A stretch of DNA of 64,000 nt, from positions 1 through 64,000 of the forward strand of contig NZ_CP107899.1 in NCBI RefSeq assembly GCF_036013915.1, written 5' to 3'. Under the pieces are notes generated by a model. That model did no database searches, was not told where the DNA came from, and saw only the letters and a list, made by a program, of their open reading frames with translations. A program made the translations under genes and the position numbers. Positions 54,071 to 64,000 of the stretch are shown one piece after another (the stretch's first letter is position 1; each line of letters starts with the position of its first letter). The stretch is from Streptomyces sp. NBC_00464. Its GTDB lineage: Bacteria; Actinomycetota; Actinomycetes; Streptomycetales; Streptomycetaceae.

Positions 54071-56704
54071 TCACTCCGCGGACCGGATCGACGCCCGTGC
54101 CTGCTGGGCGCGGGTCGCCAGCCCCTCGGCGCCGCAGGCCGTGGCCAGCTTCTGCGCCCGGGCGAGCTCCCGCGGCGACCGGATGGCGACGCCGTGGTCG
54201 AACAGGGCGAGCGCGAGTTCGTAGCCGGACGGCGATCCCTCCAGGTGGCGGACCGCCTCACCCAGCAGCTGGGCGGCCTCTTCCGGGCGAGCGAACAGGG
54301 CGACACAGCGCAGTGCCTCTCCGATGGCCGTGTCCGTACCGAACCGCTCGGCGTGCACCCGGGCGGAGTTGGCGATCTGCGCGGCGCGGCCCGGGTCGTC
54401 GTCGGCGAGGGCCCGGGCCAGGTCAGCGGCCCAGGGGGCCCAGATGCCGTTGAACCTGCCTCGCGGTTCGAGTGCCTGGCCGGCCGCCTCCAGCTCCGTG
54501 ACGGCCTCCTTCGTACGGCCTTCGGCGAGCAGCAGCCGGCCGCGGACACACGGGGCGTCGGGCAGCACCATGGCGCTGGGATAGGGCAGACCGAAGTCGT
54601 ACTGGTCGGCGACCTTGCGGGCCTCGGTGATACGGCCCCGGGCCAGCAGCGTGTCGATGAGCAGACAGGCGGCGTCCCAGTGGACCGGCAGTCCGCTGCC
54701 CACGCGGTCGGCGAGGCGGAGTCCCTCGCGCAGGAAGCCCTCCGCCTCGGCCAGGCGGCCGCGACGGCGGTGGACCAGACCCAGCAGCGTATGGGCGAAG
54801 GCCAGGTGGGCGCCGCTCCAGCCGGAGATCTCGAAGGCGCGCACCGCCTCGCCGAAGAGCTCCTCGGCGCGGTCGAGTTGGTCGGTGAAGGCGTAGGTGA
54901 TGCCGAGCAGCGTCGGGAGCTCGAAGCCCCATTCGGTGTCGGTCCAGCCGAGGCCCCGGGCGGGGTGGCCGTTGACCAGAGCCCGTTCGCAGAGGTCCAC
55001 GATCAGCTGGGAGTTCTCTCCGCGCAGCATCGCGTCGAAGGCGCGCAGCGTGAGCAGCGCCCGCTCGGCGTTGTCCCGGCCGGTGAGGTGGTCGGCGTTG
55101 GCTGCGAGCCTGCGGGAGCGGCCTGGGCCGTCCTCCTCGCCGGCCTGCATGCCCTCCCAGAGGAAGTGAGCGGCCTGGAGGCGCATCAGGCCCGGTCCGG
55201 GTGCCGTGCGCTCGGCCTCGGCGGCGAGGGCGAGCGCCGCCTCCTTCAGCTGGTTGTTGTGCGACAGCGCTGCGGCCAGCCGGTAGGTGGCGTCGACCCG
55301 CAGGTCGTCGGCGAGGCCCGGCATGTCGAGCGCGGACCGCAGGTGCTGCACGGTGGTGGGCGGCGAGCTGAGCAGCGTGGCGCAGCCCAGTTCGTAGAGA
55401 AGGGTGGCGCGAGCCTCATGGTGCGGGGGCTCCTGGAGCGCCCGCTCCAGGCAGCGGCGGGCGGCCTCGGGGGCGCCGACCGCGAGGTGCTGGTTGGCGG
55501 CCGCCCGGAGCTGCTCGACCAGCTCCTGGTCGTCGTCCGGGTGGACTTCGAGCAGGTGGCGGGAGGCGGCGGCCGGCCCGAGTCCGGCCCGGGCGATCGC
55601 CCAGGCGGCCCTGCCGTGCATGGCGGTGCGGGTGGCCGGCGGGATGGAGCGGTACACGGCGGTGGCGATCAGGGGGTGTACGAACTCCAGCGGGTCGAAG
55701 CCGCTGACGATACGGGCCTCGCGCAGCCGGGCGGTGCAGTCGGCCGCCTCGGCGGCGCTCATGCCGGCCAGGGTGGCGGCGAGTCCCTGGGAGATGTCCG
55801 TGCCGAGGACGGCTGCGGCCCAGGCGAACCGGTTGGCGTTGGTGCCGAGCCGTTCGAGACGGGCGACGAGTCCGCTGCCCCGGGCGGATGCGCCGAGCTC
55901 GCGCAACAGTCCGGCGGACTCCTCCAGCGGGGCCAGTTCGCGGTCCTGGACCTTGGCGACGAGTTCGACCGCCTCGTAGGGGTTGCCGCCGGTGACGGCC
56001 CACACCTCGCGGCAGAAGGGGTCGTCGGCGTGCTCGCCGAGCGCCGCCCTGACCAGTTCGGCGGTGGCGTCGGGGGTGAGCGCGCGCAGGGCGACCCGGA
56101 CCTGCGCCGGATGGCTGCCCGCCGCGACGCTCTGGGCCTCGCGGGCGGCGAGCTCCTCGGGGCGGTGTGCCTGGACGACCAGGACCTTCAGTTCGCCGAG
56201 CCGGGCGGTGAACGAGGCGAGCCAGGCGAGGGATTCGCCGTCCGCCCAGTGCGCGTCGTCGACGATGAGCAGCAGCGGGCGGTGGCTCCACCGGGAGGCG
56301 AGCTGGGCGACGACCCAGTCGAGGCCGTCGCGCACACCCTGCGGGTCGGGCTGCGTTCCGGTCGGCTCGGCGAGGCCGAGGGCCGGTGCCGCGATCTCGT
56401 ACCAGGCTCCGAACAGGGCCTTCACGTCGTCGGCGGGGAACTGGTCCAGCGCGGGCTGGAGCAGTTGGCGTACGACGTGGAACGGCACCGAGGTGACCGT
56501 CTCGCCGCCGCGGGCGGACCAGACGGTGCACCGGTCGGCCGCGATGGCCCGGATCTCGGCCAGTAGCGCTGTCTTGCCGATGCCTGCTTCGCCGCTGAAG
56601 ACCAGCAGCCCGCCGGTCGCCTGCGCGCCGCACAGTGCTTCAACGGCTTCTGCGGCAGCGGCGAGTTCCGGTTCTCGCTCGTACAGCGGCCGGGACGGCT
56701 TCAT
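54071..56704 (-). CDS. LAL-type AAA ATPase regulator without LuxR helix-turn-helix
   Basis: Protein of 877 residues built like LuxR-family large ATP-binding regulators (MalT-like). Walker A is GEAGIGKTAL (about residues 40 to 50), Walker B LLLIVDDAHWAD (about 135). Then comes a long TPR-like alpha-solenoid (TLLYELGCATLLSS, LAFAHTLLGLVHRRRGRLAEAEGFL). Such regulators normally end with a GerE helix-turn-helix; this one stops at QARASIRSAE after the last helices, with no such motif. It may act by protein contacts, or have lost its DNA-binding end. Next to tRNA-Pro. Confidence 0.85.
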   Translation of the reverse strand: MKPSRPLYEREPELAAAAEAVEALCGAQATGGLLVFSGEAGIGKTALLAEIRAIAADRCTVWSARGGETVTSVPFHVVRQLLQPALDQFPADDVKALFGAWYEIAAPALGLAEPTGTQPDPQGVRDGLDWVVAQLASRWSHRPLLLIVDDAHWADGESLAWLASFTARLGELKVLVVQAHRPEELAAREAQSVAAGSHPAQVRVALRALTPDATAELVRAALGEHADDPFCREVWAVTGGNPYEAVELVAKVQDRELAPLEESAGLLRELGASARGSGLVARLERLGTNANRFAWAAAVLGTDISQGLAATLAGMSAAEAADCTARLREARIVSGFDPLEFVHPLIATAVYRSIPPATRTAMHGRAAWAIARAGLGPAAASRHLLEVHPDDDQELVEQLRAAANQHLAVGAPEAARRCLERALQEPPHHEARATLLYELGCATLLSSPPTTVQHLRSALDMPGLADDLRVDATYRLAAALSHNNQLKEAALALAAEAERTAPGPGLMRLQAAHFLWEGMQAGEEDGPGRSRRLAANADHLTGRDNAERALLTLRAFDAMLRGENSQLIVDLCERALVNGHPARGLGWTDTEWGFELPTLLGITYAFTDQLDRAEELFGEAVRAFEISGWSGAHLAFAHTLLGLVHRRRGRLAEAEGFLREGLRLADRVGSGLPVHWDAACLLIDTLLARGRITEARKVADQYDFGLPYPSAMVLPDAPCVRGRLLLAEGRTKEAVTELEAAGQALEPRGRFNGIWAPWAADLARALADDDPGRAAQIANSARVHAERFGTDTAIGEALRCVALFARPEEAAQLLGEAVRHLEGSPSGYELALALFDHGVAIRSPRELARAQKLATACGAEGLATRAQQARASIRSAE

Positions 56705-56813
56705 GCCTACCCTCCCCCAAAGTCGTATCGATGACAGTCGAGCCTAGTCGTGCGCGGGGGGCCACCGACAGTGGTTCGGACAGTTCGTCGCAGGTACGGG
56801 GCACAATCAAGGG

Positions 56814-57344
56814 GTGGACGAGACGCGCAGGGACCGGGACACCGAAGGCCGGGCGCACAATGCGCGCCCCCGGGACGGGCTGGGGCGCCCGCTGCCGTAC
56901 GGCACGCCGGGGGTGGAGCGGCAGCCCGAGGGGGTGGTCCGCACCCCGGCGGAGACCGTTCGGGAGGCGCAGCGGCTGCTGGACGCCGGAATGCCGTTCC
57001 ATGCGCACGAGGTCTTCGAGGACGCGTGGAAGTCGGGCCCCGCGGCGGAGCGTGAGTTGTGGCGCGGGCTGGCCCAGCTGGCCGTGGGTCTGACCCATGC
57101 GGCCCGGGGGAACGTGACGGGCGGGGCACGGCTACTGCGGCGCGGTGCGGCGGCACTGACGGAGTTCGCCGGGTCCGGCGGGGCGGACGCCTCCACGGAG
57201 ACCGCCGCGGCAGCCGTGCACGGCATCGGCATCGGCGCACTGACCAGCTGGGCCCTGGAACTGGCAGCGCGGGTGGAGGACGCGGGCGTACCGGCCGTCG
57301 ACGCGGCCGCCGAGGCACCGCGGCTGCGAGCGGACGGCGGGTGA
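56814..57344 (+). CDS. DUF309 protein
   Basis: Protein of 176 residues. The DUF309 motif is clear: FHAHEVFEDAWKSGP and ELWRGLAQLAVGLTHAARGNVTGGARLLRRGA, a helical hairpin with conserved HExxE. A polar N-terminal extension of about 45 residues precedes it. GTG start, divergent from the LAL-like gene. Function unknown; the conserved His/Glu might bind a metal. Confidence 0.85.
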   Translation: MDETRRDRDTEGRAHNARPRDGLGRPLPYGTPGVERQPEGVVRTPAETVREAQRLLDAGMPFHAHEVFEDAWKSGPAAERELWRGLAQLAVGLTHAARGNVTGGARLLRRGAAALTEFAGSGGADASTETAAAAVHGIGIGALTSWALELAARVEDAGVPAVDAAAEAPRLRADGG

Positions 57345-57438
57345 CACGGGCCTGGGTGGCGCCGAACTCCCCTTACTTTCCCAGTCCTTGACCCGGAGCG
57401 GTGAACACTGCCGTGCGAAACCATTACCATCCGGCGTC

Positions 57439-57804
57439 ATGAGCACTTCTGACCAGGACCAGGACCAAGCCGTGGACGCACCCATAACCGCACCCGAGGA
57501 CACCGCGGACACCGCCGAGATCGCCGGAGCCGCCGAAACCACCGACCGGAGACTGACGCCGCGGCAGGCGAGACACCTGCGCATCGTCCTGTCCTCGGTC
57601 GGGATGGCGGCGATGGCGGTCGTTCTCGGGCTGCGGATCGCGAGCCGGTCCTCCGTCCTGGTGGTCGGGGTGTACGGACTCGCGCTGATCCTGTGCGGGA
57701 TCGTGATCGAGCTCAGCAGGAACGGCCGGACCCGGCTCGGCAGCTGGCTGCTGGGCGTCGGCCTGGTGGCGGCGATCGGTTCGGACTGGCTGCTGATCCC
57801 CTGA
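57439..57804 (+). CDS. Small membrane protein, DUF3017-like
   Basis: Protein of 121 residues: an acidic Ala/Thr/Asp-rich N-terminus, then RQARHLRIVLSSVGMAAMAVVL, SSVLVVGVYGLALILCGIVIEL and GSWLLGVGLVAAIGSDWLLIP, three helices. This is the pattern of the actinobacterial DUF3017 family. ATG 57439 is chosen because the acidic N-terminus begins there. Convergent with the FAD-enzyme operon. Confidence 0.75.
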   Translation: MSTSDQDQDQAVDAPITAPEDTADTAEIAGAAETTDRRLTPRQARHLRIVLSSVGMAAMAVVLGLRIASRSSVLVVGVYGLALILCGIVIELSRNGRTRLGSWLLGVGLVAAIGSDWLLIP

Positions 57805-57832
57805 GTGTCCGGATGGTCCCTGAGAACCCCGG

Positions 57833-59062
57833 TCAGCCGACCGAGACGCGCACCGTGCCACCGTGCGGATCGGCCCGGTCCAGCCAGTCGGCGGGCAGGT
57901 GGAGGGGGCGGCCCGGCCGGGCGGGGCGCAGCAGGCGTCGGCGGTACAGCTCCAGGCCGTCCTGCCGGACGACGAGCAGCGGGGCCGTCAGCGGCCGGCC
58001 GGTGCGCAGGATGAAGCGGTTGCCGGTCGGCCGGTCGCCGTCGGGGCCGGTCAGATTGGGTGCGATCCACTCCAGTGGGGCCGCGACGGTGAGCGCGGCC
58101 CGGCCGGCGGGCCACGCGCCGGTTGCCAGATGGCGTCGTACGGGGGCCGCGAGGGCCCGGCCCTCCGCCGCCGCGGTGCCGGCTCTCTCCACGGCGTGGA
58201 GCAGATTGCCGGCGGCGAAGACGCCGGGCGCGTGGGTGCGGTACGCGGCATCGTGGGCGGGGCCACGGGTGCCGGGGTCCAGCGGTACGTCACCGCGGCG
58301 CGCCAGTTCGTGGTCGGGGATCCAGTCACCGGTGAACACCACGGTGTCGCACGGCAGAGTCGTCGTTCGGCCGTCCCCGTGGCGCACCGCGACCCCGGTG
58401 AGCCGGGGGCTGCCCGCCAGTGCCGTGACGGTGGTACGGGTGAGCAGCGGGGCGCCGTGGTGTCGTCCCAGGGCTGCGGGCAGGGCCGCCGGGCGGTCGG
58501 TGACCCGGGCGACGACTTCCACTCCGGCGGCGCGCAGGGTGTCGGCGGCGGCGATGCCGACCGGTTCGTCGCCGACGATCACGGCGCGGGTGCCGATGTG
58601 CTGGTGGTGGATGTGGACGGCCTGCTGGAGTTCTCCGGTGGTGTAGACGCCCGCCGGTCGGGTGCCCGGGACGAGCCGGGCGCTGCGCGGGCGTTCGCGG
58701 GCTCCGGTGGCGAGGACGACGGCGTGTGCGGTGATCCGTTCGAGGCCGCCCGGTCCGGTGGCGTCGAGGGTGCGGGGTCCGGCCCAGCCGGTGACGGTGA
58801 TGCCGGTGCGCAGGGTGGCGCCCGCGCGTGCCGCCGCGGCCGTGGACCGGCGGGCGTACTCGGGGCCGCTCGTCCCGCCGTTCGGACGGCTGCTGCCGAA
58901 TCCCGCGTGGTGGCAGTGGCGCGGGATGCCGCCGGCGCTCTGTTCGCGTTCCAGGACCTCGACCCGCCGTACCCCGGATGCGGCGAGTTCGGCCGCGGCG
59001 CCCAGCCCGGCCGGTCCCGCTCCGACGACCAGCACGTCGACGGTCCGCTCGCGGCGGGTCAT
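57833..59062 (-). CDS. FAD-dependent pyridine nucleotide oxidoreductase (GlpB/HcnB-like)
   Basis: Flavoprotein of 409 residues. FAD-binding [22 protein letters not shown], second site RAVIVGDEPVGIAAADTL and ATGARERPR as the usual loop. The third motif GVFAAGNLLHAVERAGTAAAEG closes the fold. This family forms subunits of opine/proline or glycerol-phosphate-like dehydrogenases together with a DAO-type partner, which is the gene just upstream (ATGA overlap). Confidence 0.85.
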   Translation of the reverse strand: MTRRERTVDVLVVGAGPAGLGAAAELAASGVRRVEVLEREQSAGGIPRHCHHAGFGSSRPNGGTSGPEYARRSTAAAARAGATLRTGITVTGWAGPRTLDATGPGGLERITAHAVVLATGARERPRSARLVPGTRPAGVYTTGELQQAVHIHHQHIGTRAVIVGDEPVGIAAADTLRAAGVEVVARVTDRPAALPAALGRHHGAPLLTRTTVTALAGSPRLTGVAVRHGDGRTTTLPCDTVVFTGDWIPDHELARRGDVPLDPGTRGPAHDAAYRTHAPGVFAAGNLLHAVERAGTAAAEGRALAAPVRRHLATGAWPAGRAALTVAAPLEWIAPNLTGPDGDRPTGNRFILRTGRPLTAPLLVVRQDGLELYRRRLLRPARPGRPLHLPADWLDRADPHGGTVRVSVG

Positions 59063-60480
59063 GGCCCGTTCCCCTCGATCAGTGCGCGGAGCCCCGCCCC
59101 GCAGTGGAAGCCCTGGCAGCGTCCGTTGCCGGCCCTGGTCCTGCGGGCCAGGCCGGCGACGGATCGCGGTGGGAGCGTGGCGGCCAGCGCGTCGCGGATC
59201 TCGCCCGCGGTGACGCGTTCGCAGTGGCAGACCAGGGTGCCGTACGCCGGGTCGCGGGCGATGAGTTCCGCGTTCAGGTACGGGCGTTCGGCCGCCTCGC
59301 CGAGGCCTGGCATGGTGAGGGGTTCCAGTTCGGCGGGGGTGCCCGGGTCGAGTCCGGTCCGGGCGAGCAGGCCGGTGACGTGGTCCGCGATGGCCATGGA
59401 CGCGGTCAGCCCGGTGGAGCGGATGCCGCCGACGGCGATGTAGCGCCGGCCGGGGTACTCCTGGATCCGGTAGTCCTCCTGGCCGGTGGCTGCCCGCAGT
59501 CCGGCGTAGACGGCGGTCACCTCCTCGTCGAGGAGCCGGGGCAGGATCCTGCGGCCCTTCTCCCGCAGCAGGGCGATGCCCTCCTGCGTCGACTCGGTGG
59601 CGGTCTTGTCGTCGAGCTCCTCGGCGGTGGGGCCGAGGAGGACGTTCCCGAAGACCGTCGGCGCGACCAGAACCCCCTTGCCCGCGCTGGTGGGAACGGG
59701 AAGCAGGATGTGGCGGACGAGGTCGCGGGCGAGCTTGTCGAACACGATCAGCTGGCCGCGGCGCGGGGTGACGGTGAAGACGTCGTGGCCGAACCGGCGG
59801 TCGATCTCGTCGGCGTACAGCCCGGCGGCGTTGATCAGGAAGCGGGTGCGCAGCGGTCCGCGGCCGGTCGTCAGGGTGTGGACGGTGGACCCGGGTTCGA
59901 TGTCGCGGACCGGGCAGTCCAGGTGCAGATGGACGCCCGCGCGGACGGCCTGGGTGGCGAAGGCGAGGGGCGTGGTCCAGGGGCAGATGACCGACTCGTC
60001 GGGGACCTCAAGACCGCCGAGCGCTCCCGGGCCCAGGTGGGGTTCCCGTTCGGCGACCTCGTCGGCGTCCAGCAGCCGGGCCGCTCGGTAGCCGTTGGCT
60101 TCGGCCTTGGCCAGCAGGGCGGGCAGCGCGGCGAGTTGTTCGGCGTCCCAGGCGACCAGGAGGGCGCCGACGCGTTCGACGGGGATGCCCGTGTCGGCGG
60201 CGTATGCGGAGAGCCTGCGCTGTCCTTCGCGTACGAGGCGGGCCTCCAGCGTGCCGGGCACGGCGTCGAAACCGGTGTGCAGGATCGCGGTGTTGGCCTT
60301 GGACGTGCCGTTGCCGATGTCGTCGGACGCCTCGACGAGGGCGGTGCGCAGGGGGTACCGGGCCAGTTCGCGGGCGATCGCGGTGCCGACCACGCCCGCC
60401 CCGATGACGGTGACGTCGTACGGGGCTCCGCCGGGCAGGGCCGGCAGCGGGTCCCCGGCGGCCGTGACGGTGTGCGTCAT
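59059..60480 (-). CDS. GlpA-like FAD oxidoreductase with BFD [2Fe-2S] domain
   Basis: Protein of 473 residues. N-terminal DAO/GlpA fold with VTVIGAGVVGTAIARELAR and GNGTSKANTAILHTG, a glycerol-3-phosphate dehydrogenase-like region. C-terminal BFD domain from about 420: LVCHCERVTAGEIRDAL and GRCQGFHCG give four Cys ligands. It probably oxidises a hydroxy-phosphate or hydroxy-acid. Lies between a glycerol-kinase-like gene and a second flavoprotein in one operon. Confidence 0.85.
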   Translation of the reverse strand: MTHTVTAAGDPLPALPGGAPYDVTVIGAGVVGTAIARELARYPLRTALVEASDDIGNGTSKANTAILHTGFDAVPGTLEARLVREGQRRLSAYAADTGIPVERVGALLVAWDAEQLAALPALLAKAEANGYRAARLLDADEVAEREPHLGPGALGGLEVPDESVICPWTTPLAFATQAVRAGVHLHLDCPVRDIEPGSTVHTLTTGRGPLRTRFLINAAGLYADEIDRRFGHDVFTVTPRRGQLIVFDKLARDLVRHILLPVPTSAGKGVLVAPTVFGNVLLGPTAEELDDKTATESTQEGIALLREKGRRILPRLLDEEVTAVYAGLRAATGQEDYRIQEYPGRRYIAVGGIRSTGLTASMAIADHVTGLLARTGLDPGTPAELEPLTMPGLGEAAERPYLNAELIARDPAYGTLVCHCERVTAGEIRDALAATLPPRSVAGLARRTRAGNGRCQGFHCGAGLRALIEGNGP

Positions 60481-60499
60481 CGGGCCGCTCCGGCAGGGG

Positions 60500-61933
<1,434 letters not shown>

Positions 61934-62253
61934 CGGGTCTCCAGCGGTACGCAAGCCCTGCGGCTTGAACGGAATCGTGATCTTCGGTCGCCGGACCCCA
62001 GAGTGGTGCAGCCCAGCGGCTACGTCAAGCGCCCGCAAGGCATACGCCCGGAACTCCGCATCGAAGTTCAACCTCCGGTTTGTGGACGTTACTTGAAGAA
62101 GATCCACGATTCATTCGGGAGTTCGGCCCGGGGGGCTCTACACTCACCGCCGAGCAACAACCGGACGCTTTACAGCAGTTCATTTTTCAACTGCTGCTTC
62201 ACCCCCCACGTCCAGAGGATCGATGAGTCCGACACCACGTCCCGAGCACGTCC
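61934..62253. other. Promoter region between kinase operon and hypothetical gene
   Basis: No gene seen in 320 bases. It contains a near palindrome GAACTCCG-cat-CGAAGTTC (62051 to 62069), one mismatch, and a perfect 8-bp inverted repeat CAGCAGTT/AACTGCTG at 62173 to 62196. The first could be the operator of the kinase operon and the second sits 58 bases before the plus-strand gene. Confidence 0.5.
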
Positions 62254-63261
62254 ATGGCCAACAGTGAATTCCGGCCGGTCTACCATCCGGCCGGACACGA
62301 CAACGAACTCCGCTCCGCGTTACAGGACTTACGCACCGGGCGCTGGATCGCCATGCGCGATCTGCTGGAGAGCACTCCGGACTGGACCCTGTGGACCCAG
62401 CGGACCCAGGTGCTCGGGGCGGTTGCCGCAGGATCGGACGCGGTACAGGCCTGGCTGACCGAGGAACCGCGCAGCGTCGCGGCCACCGTGATGCACGCCC
62501 GGGTCGCCGTGGAGCGGGCGGTGCGCGCCCGCCGCGCCAACCATCCCAGCGGGCAGGAACTCTGGCAGGACGCCTGGGAGGCATGCCGTTCGGCCGCCCA
62601 CGCCTCGCCCGCGGACCCGGTGCCCTGGGTGTGCCTGCTGGCCCTGTCCCAGCTGGACGAGCGCCAGCGACTGGAGGAGCACCGGCTGCATCCGCCCGGA
62701 CCCATGCTCTTCCCCGGGCCATGGGGCCTGCTGGCGGAGGCCGACAAACGCGATCCGTACAACCGCGAGGCCTACCACCGGATGCTCCAGTTCGTGTATG
62801 CGCGCCGGGCCGGGGGTTCCCTCTCCGAGGCGGTCAACTTCGTTCAGTGGGCGGCCTCTTCGGCGCCCGACGGATCGGCGCTCCACGTACTGCCGCTGTA
62901 TGTGCGAGTGGAGCGGTACCGCCGCGAGAACGGCCACGAGAAGGCGCTGGACCTGCACTGGGTCACGGAGGACGCGGAGCGCGAGGCCTTGCGCGCCCTG
63001 GAGATCTGGTTCCACCGCACACCCCGGGCCACCCATACCCTGCTCGATCTCAATCATCTGGCGCACGCGCTCTGGGGGGCGCTCCAGTTCGCCGACGCCG
63101 CTCCCGTGTTCCAGGAGCTCGGCCCGTACTTCACCTCGCTGCCCTGGGCGTACCGCACCCGCACGCCCAAGGACTCCCGCGGCGCCGAGGAGGTGTTCCT
63201 GCGTGCCCGCAACCGCGCCCTCGCCGCCGCCCGCGATCCCGGCCGGGGGCCGCACGGCTGA
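62254..63261 (+). CDS. Conserved hypothetical protein, helical-repeat type
   Basis: Protein of 335 residues with no recognised domain. Helical pairs throughout (LRSALQDLRTGRWIAMRDLLE, AYHRMLQFVYARRAGG, HLAHALWGALQFADAAPVF) look TPR-like. No signal peptide. Proteins of this form are common and conserved in Streptomyces with no assigned role. Codon use is normal for the window. Confidence 0.75.
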   Translation: MANSEFRPVYHPAGHDNELRSALQDLRTGRWIAMRDLLESTPDWTLWTQRTQVLGAVAAGSDAVQAWLTEEPRSVAATVMHARVAVERAVRARRANHPSGQELWQDAWEACRSAAHASPADPVPWVCLLALSQLDERQRLEEHRLHPPGPMLFPGPWGLLAEADKRDPYNREAYHRMLQFVYARRAGGSLSEAVNFVQWAASSAPDGSALHVLPLYVRVERYRRENGHEKALDLHWVTEDAEREALRALEIWFHRTPRATHTLLDLNHLAHALWGALQFADAAPVFQELGPYFTSLPWAYRTRTPKDSRGAEEVFLRARNRALAAARDPGRGPHG

Positions 63262-63347
63262 GCGGGAATCCGATCTCCCCATGTCCTCGTGTTTCGTTCC
63301 CCCCTTTTTTTCTGCATTCCCCTTTTTCCGCTCACGGAGGTCTCCCC

Positions 63348-64000
63348 ATGTCCATATCCACCTCGAACCGGAAGGGTGCCGAGGCCGCCCCGCCCAAGGA
63401 CGAGGAACAGCGGCTGCGCGAGCTCGGCTACCAGCCGGTGCTGGCCCGCCGCATGGGCGGCTTCGGCAATTTCGCCATCAGCTTCTCCGTCATCTCGATC
63501 CTGTCCGGCTGCATGACCCTGTACGGCTTCGGCATGTCCACCGGCGGCCCGGCGGTGATGCTCTGGGGCTGGGCCGGGGTCGGCCTCTTCGTCATCTGCG
63601 TCGGCATGGCGCTCGCCGAGGTCACCAGTGCGTACCCGACCTCCGGGGCGCTGTACTACATGGCGGACCGGCTCGGCGGCCGCAAGTGGGGCTGGTACAC
63701 CGGCTGGCTGAATCTGCTCGGGCTGCTGGGCGCGATCGCCGGCATCGACTACGGTGCCGCGCTGTTCACCGGCGCGCTGATGAACCTGCAGTGGGGTTTC
63801 ACCCCCACCCCGGGCAAGACGATGATCATCTTCCTCTGCATCCTGCTGCTGCACGCCGTACTGAACCTCTTCGGTGTCCGACTGGTCAGCGTGCTCAACT
63901 CGATCAGTGTGTGGTGGCACCTGGCCGGTGTCGCGGTGATCGTGTCCGTGCTCGCGATCGTTCCCTCGCACCACCAGTCGCCGTCCTTCGTCTTCACCGA
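63348..64000 (+). CDS. APC family amino acid permease, partial (runs off window end)
   Basis: First 217 residues of a permease. Polar start MSISTSNRKGAEAAPP, then ELGYQPVLARRMGGFGNFAISFSVISILSG, the family's helix 1 with the broken GxG. Further helices: GLFVICVGMALAEVTSAYPTSGALYYMA and LNLLGLLGAIAGIDYGAALF. It matches the GABA/amino-acid permease branch. ACGGAGG lies upstream of the ATG at 63348. Reading is open to the window end. Confidence 0.9.
   Translation, partial: MSISTSNRKGAEAAPPKDEEQRLRELGYQPVLARRMGGFGNFAISFSVISILSGCMTLYGFGMSTGGPAVMLWGWAGVGLFVICVGMALAEVTSAYPTSGALYYMADRLGGRKWGWYTGWLNLLGLLGAIAGIDYGAALFTGALMNLQWGFTPTPGKTMIIFLCILLLHAVLNLFGVRLVSVLNSISVWWHLAGVAVIVSVLAIVPSHHQSPSFVFT

Overview
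The window looks like Streptomyces DNA, or a close actinomycete. GC is very high, codons end in G or C, and there are NTGA stop/start overlaps throughout. The gene content fits: a Streptomyces-type formylglycine-generating enzyme, DasR-like operator sites, LAL-type regulators, and MarR, TetR, PadR, LysR and ROK regulators. I see no rRNA, CRISPR array or prophage. There is one tRNA (Pro, GGG) and one truncated IS5-type transposase.

Region 1 (1 to about 12.2 kb) differs from the rest because almost every gene is broken by single-base frameshifts. Threading the frames together gives an MFS exporter, a methyltransferase and an AI-2E-type transporter on the plus strand. The minus strand carries a nine-gene run from 12.0 down to 3.6 kb: a double nitrilase-like protein, an RCCR/bilin-reductase-like protein, a chlorophyllase-like hydrolase, a Rieske oxygenase, a second RCCR-like protein, a protein of unknown family, a short-chain dehydrogenase, a small membrane protein and a maleate-isomerase-like racemase. 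Most of these genes overlap by 4 bp. The set resembles the plant chlorophyll-breakdown pathway and is the most novel content here. A truncated Dabb-domain gene marks the right edge of the region. The frameshifts look like sequence error or a chimeric join rather than ordinary gene decay.

Region 2 (12.2 to 16.4 kb) holds a PLP decarboxylase, a pair of MarR-like proteins, a proline-rich peptide, an Asp/Glu racemase, a GNAT enzyme and panD. Region 3 (16.4 to 22.2 kb) is a decayed accessory patch. It contains a lipoprotein with a small CxxCxGxG protein, a ruined cupin gene, a LysR regulator divergent from a DUF4267 membrane protein, a frameshifted membrane gene and the truncated transposase. Region 4 (22.4 to 34.5 kb) contains an AurF-like diiron oxygenase with a ferredoxin/ferredoxin-reductase fusion, DoxX divergent from a dienoyl-CoA-reductase-like enzyme with a PadR regulator, PAP2 and DMT membrane proteins divergent from a TetR gene across an operator array, an SPFH protein coupled to a NAD-kinase-like protein, a Nudix hydrolase and an FBP zinc-finger protein.

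Region 5 (34.5 to 49.2 kb) is a glycan and organosulfur utilisation locus. It has a secreted GH35 beta-galactosidase, a secreted GH84 beta-N-acetylglucosaminidase with DasR-like sites, and a coupled operon of sulfatase, sulfonate-type ABC transporter and a DUF4838 protein. A ROK regulator overlapping the formylglycine-generating enzyme is divergent from it. Together they could strip, import and desulfate a sulfated Gal/GlcNAc glycan such as keratan sulfate or mucin.

Region 6 (49.2 to 64 kb) has a TPP riboswitch ahead of a CytX-type permease, a dienelactone hydrolase, a MarR/MFS efflux pair, tRNA-Pro, a large LAL-like ATPase lacking its DNA-binding domain, DUF309 and DUF3017-like proteins, a glycerol-type kinase/dehydrogenase operon, a conserved protein of unknown function and the start of an amino acid permease.
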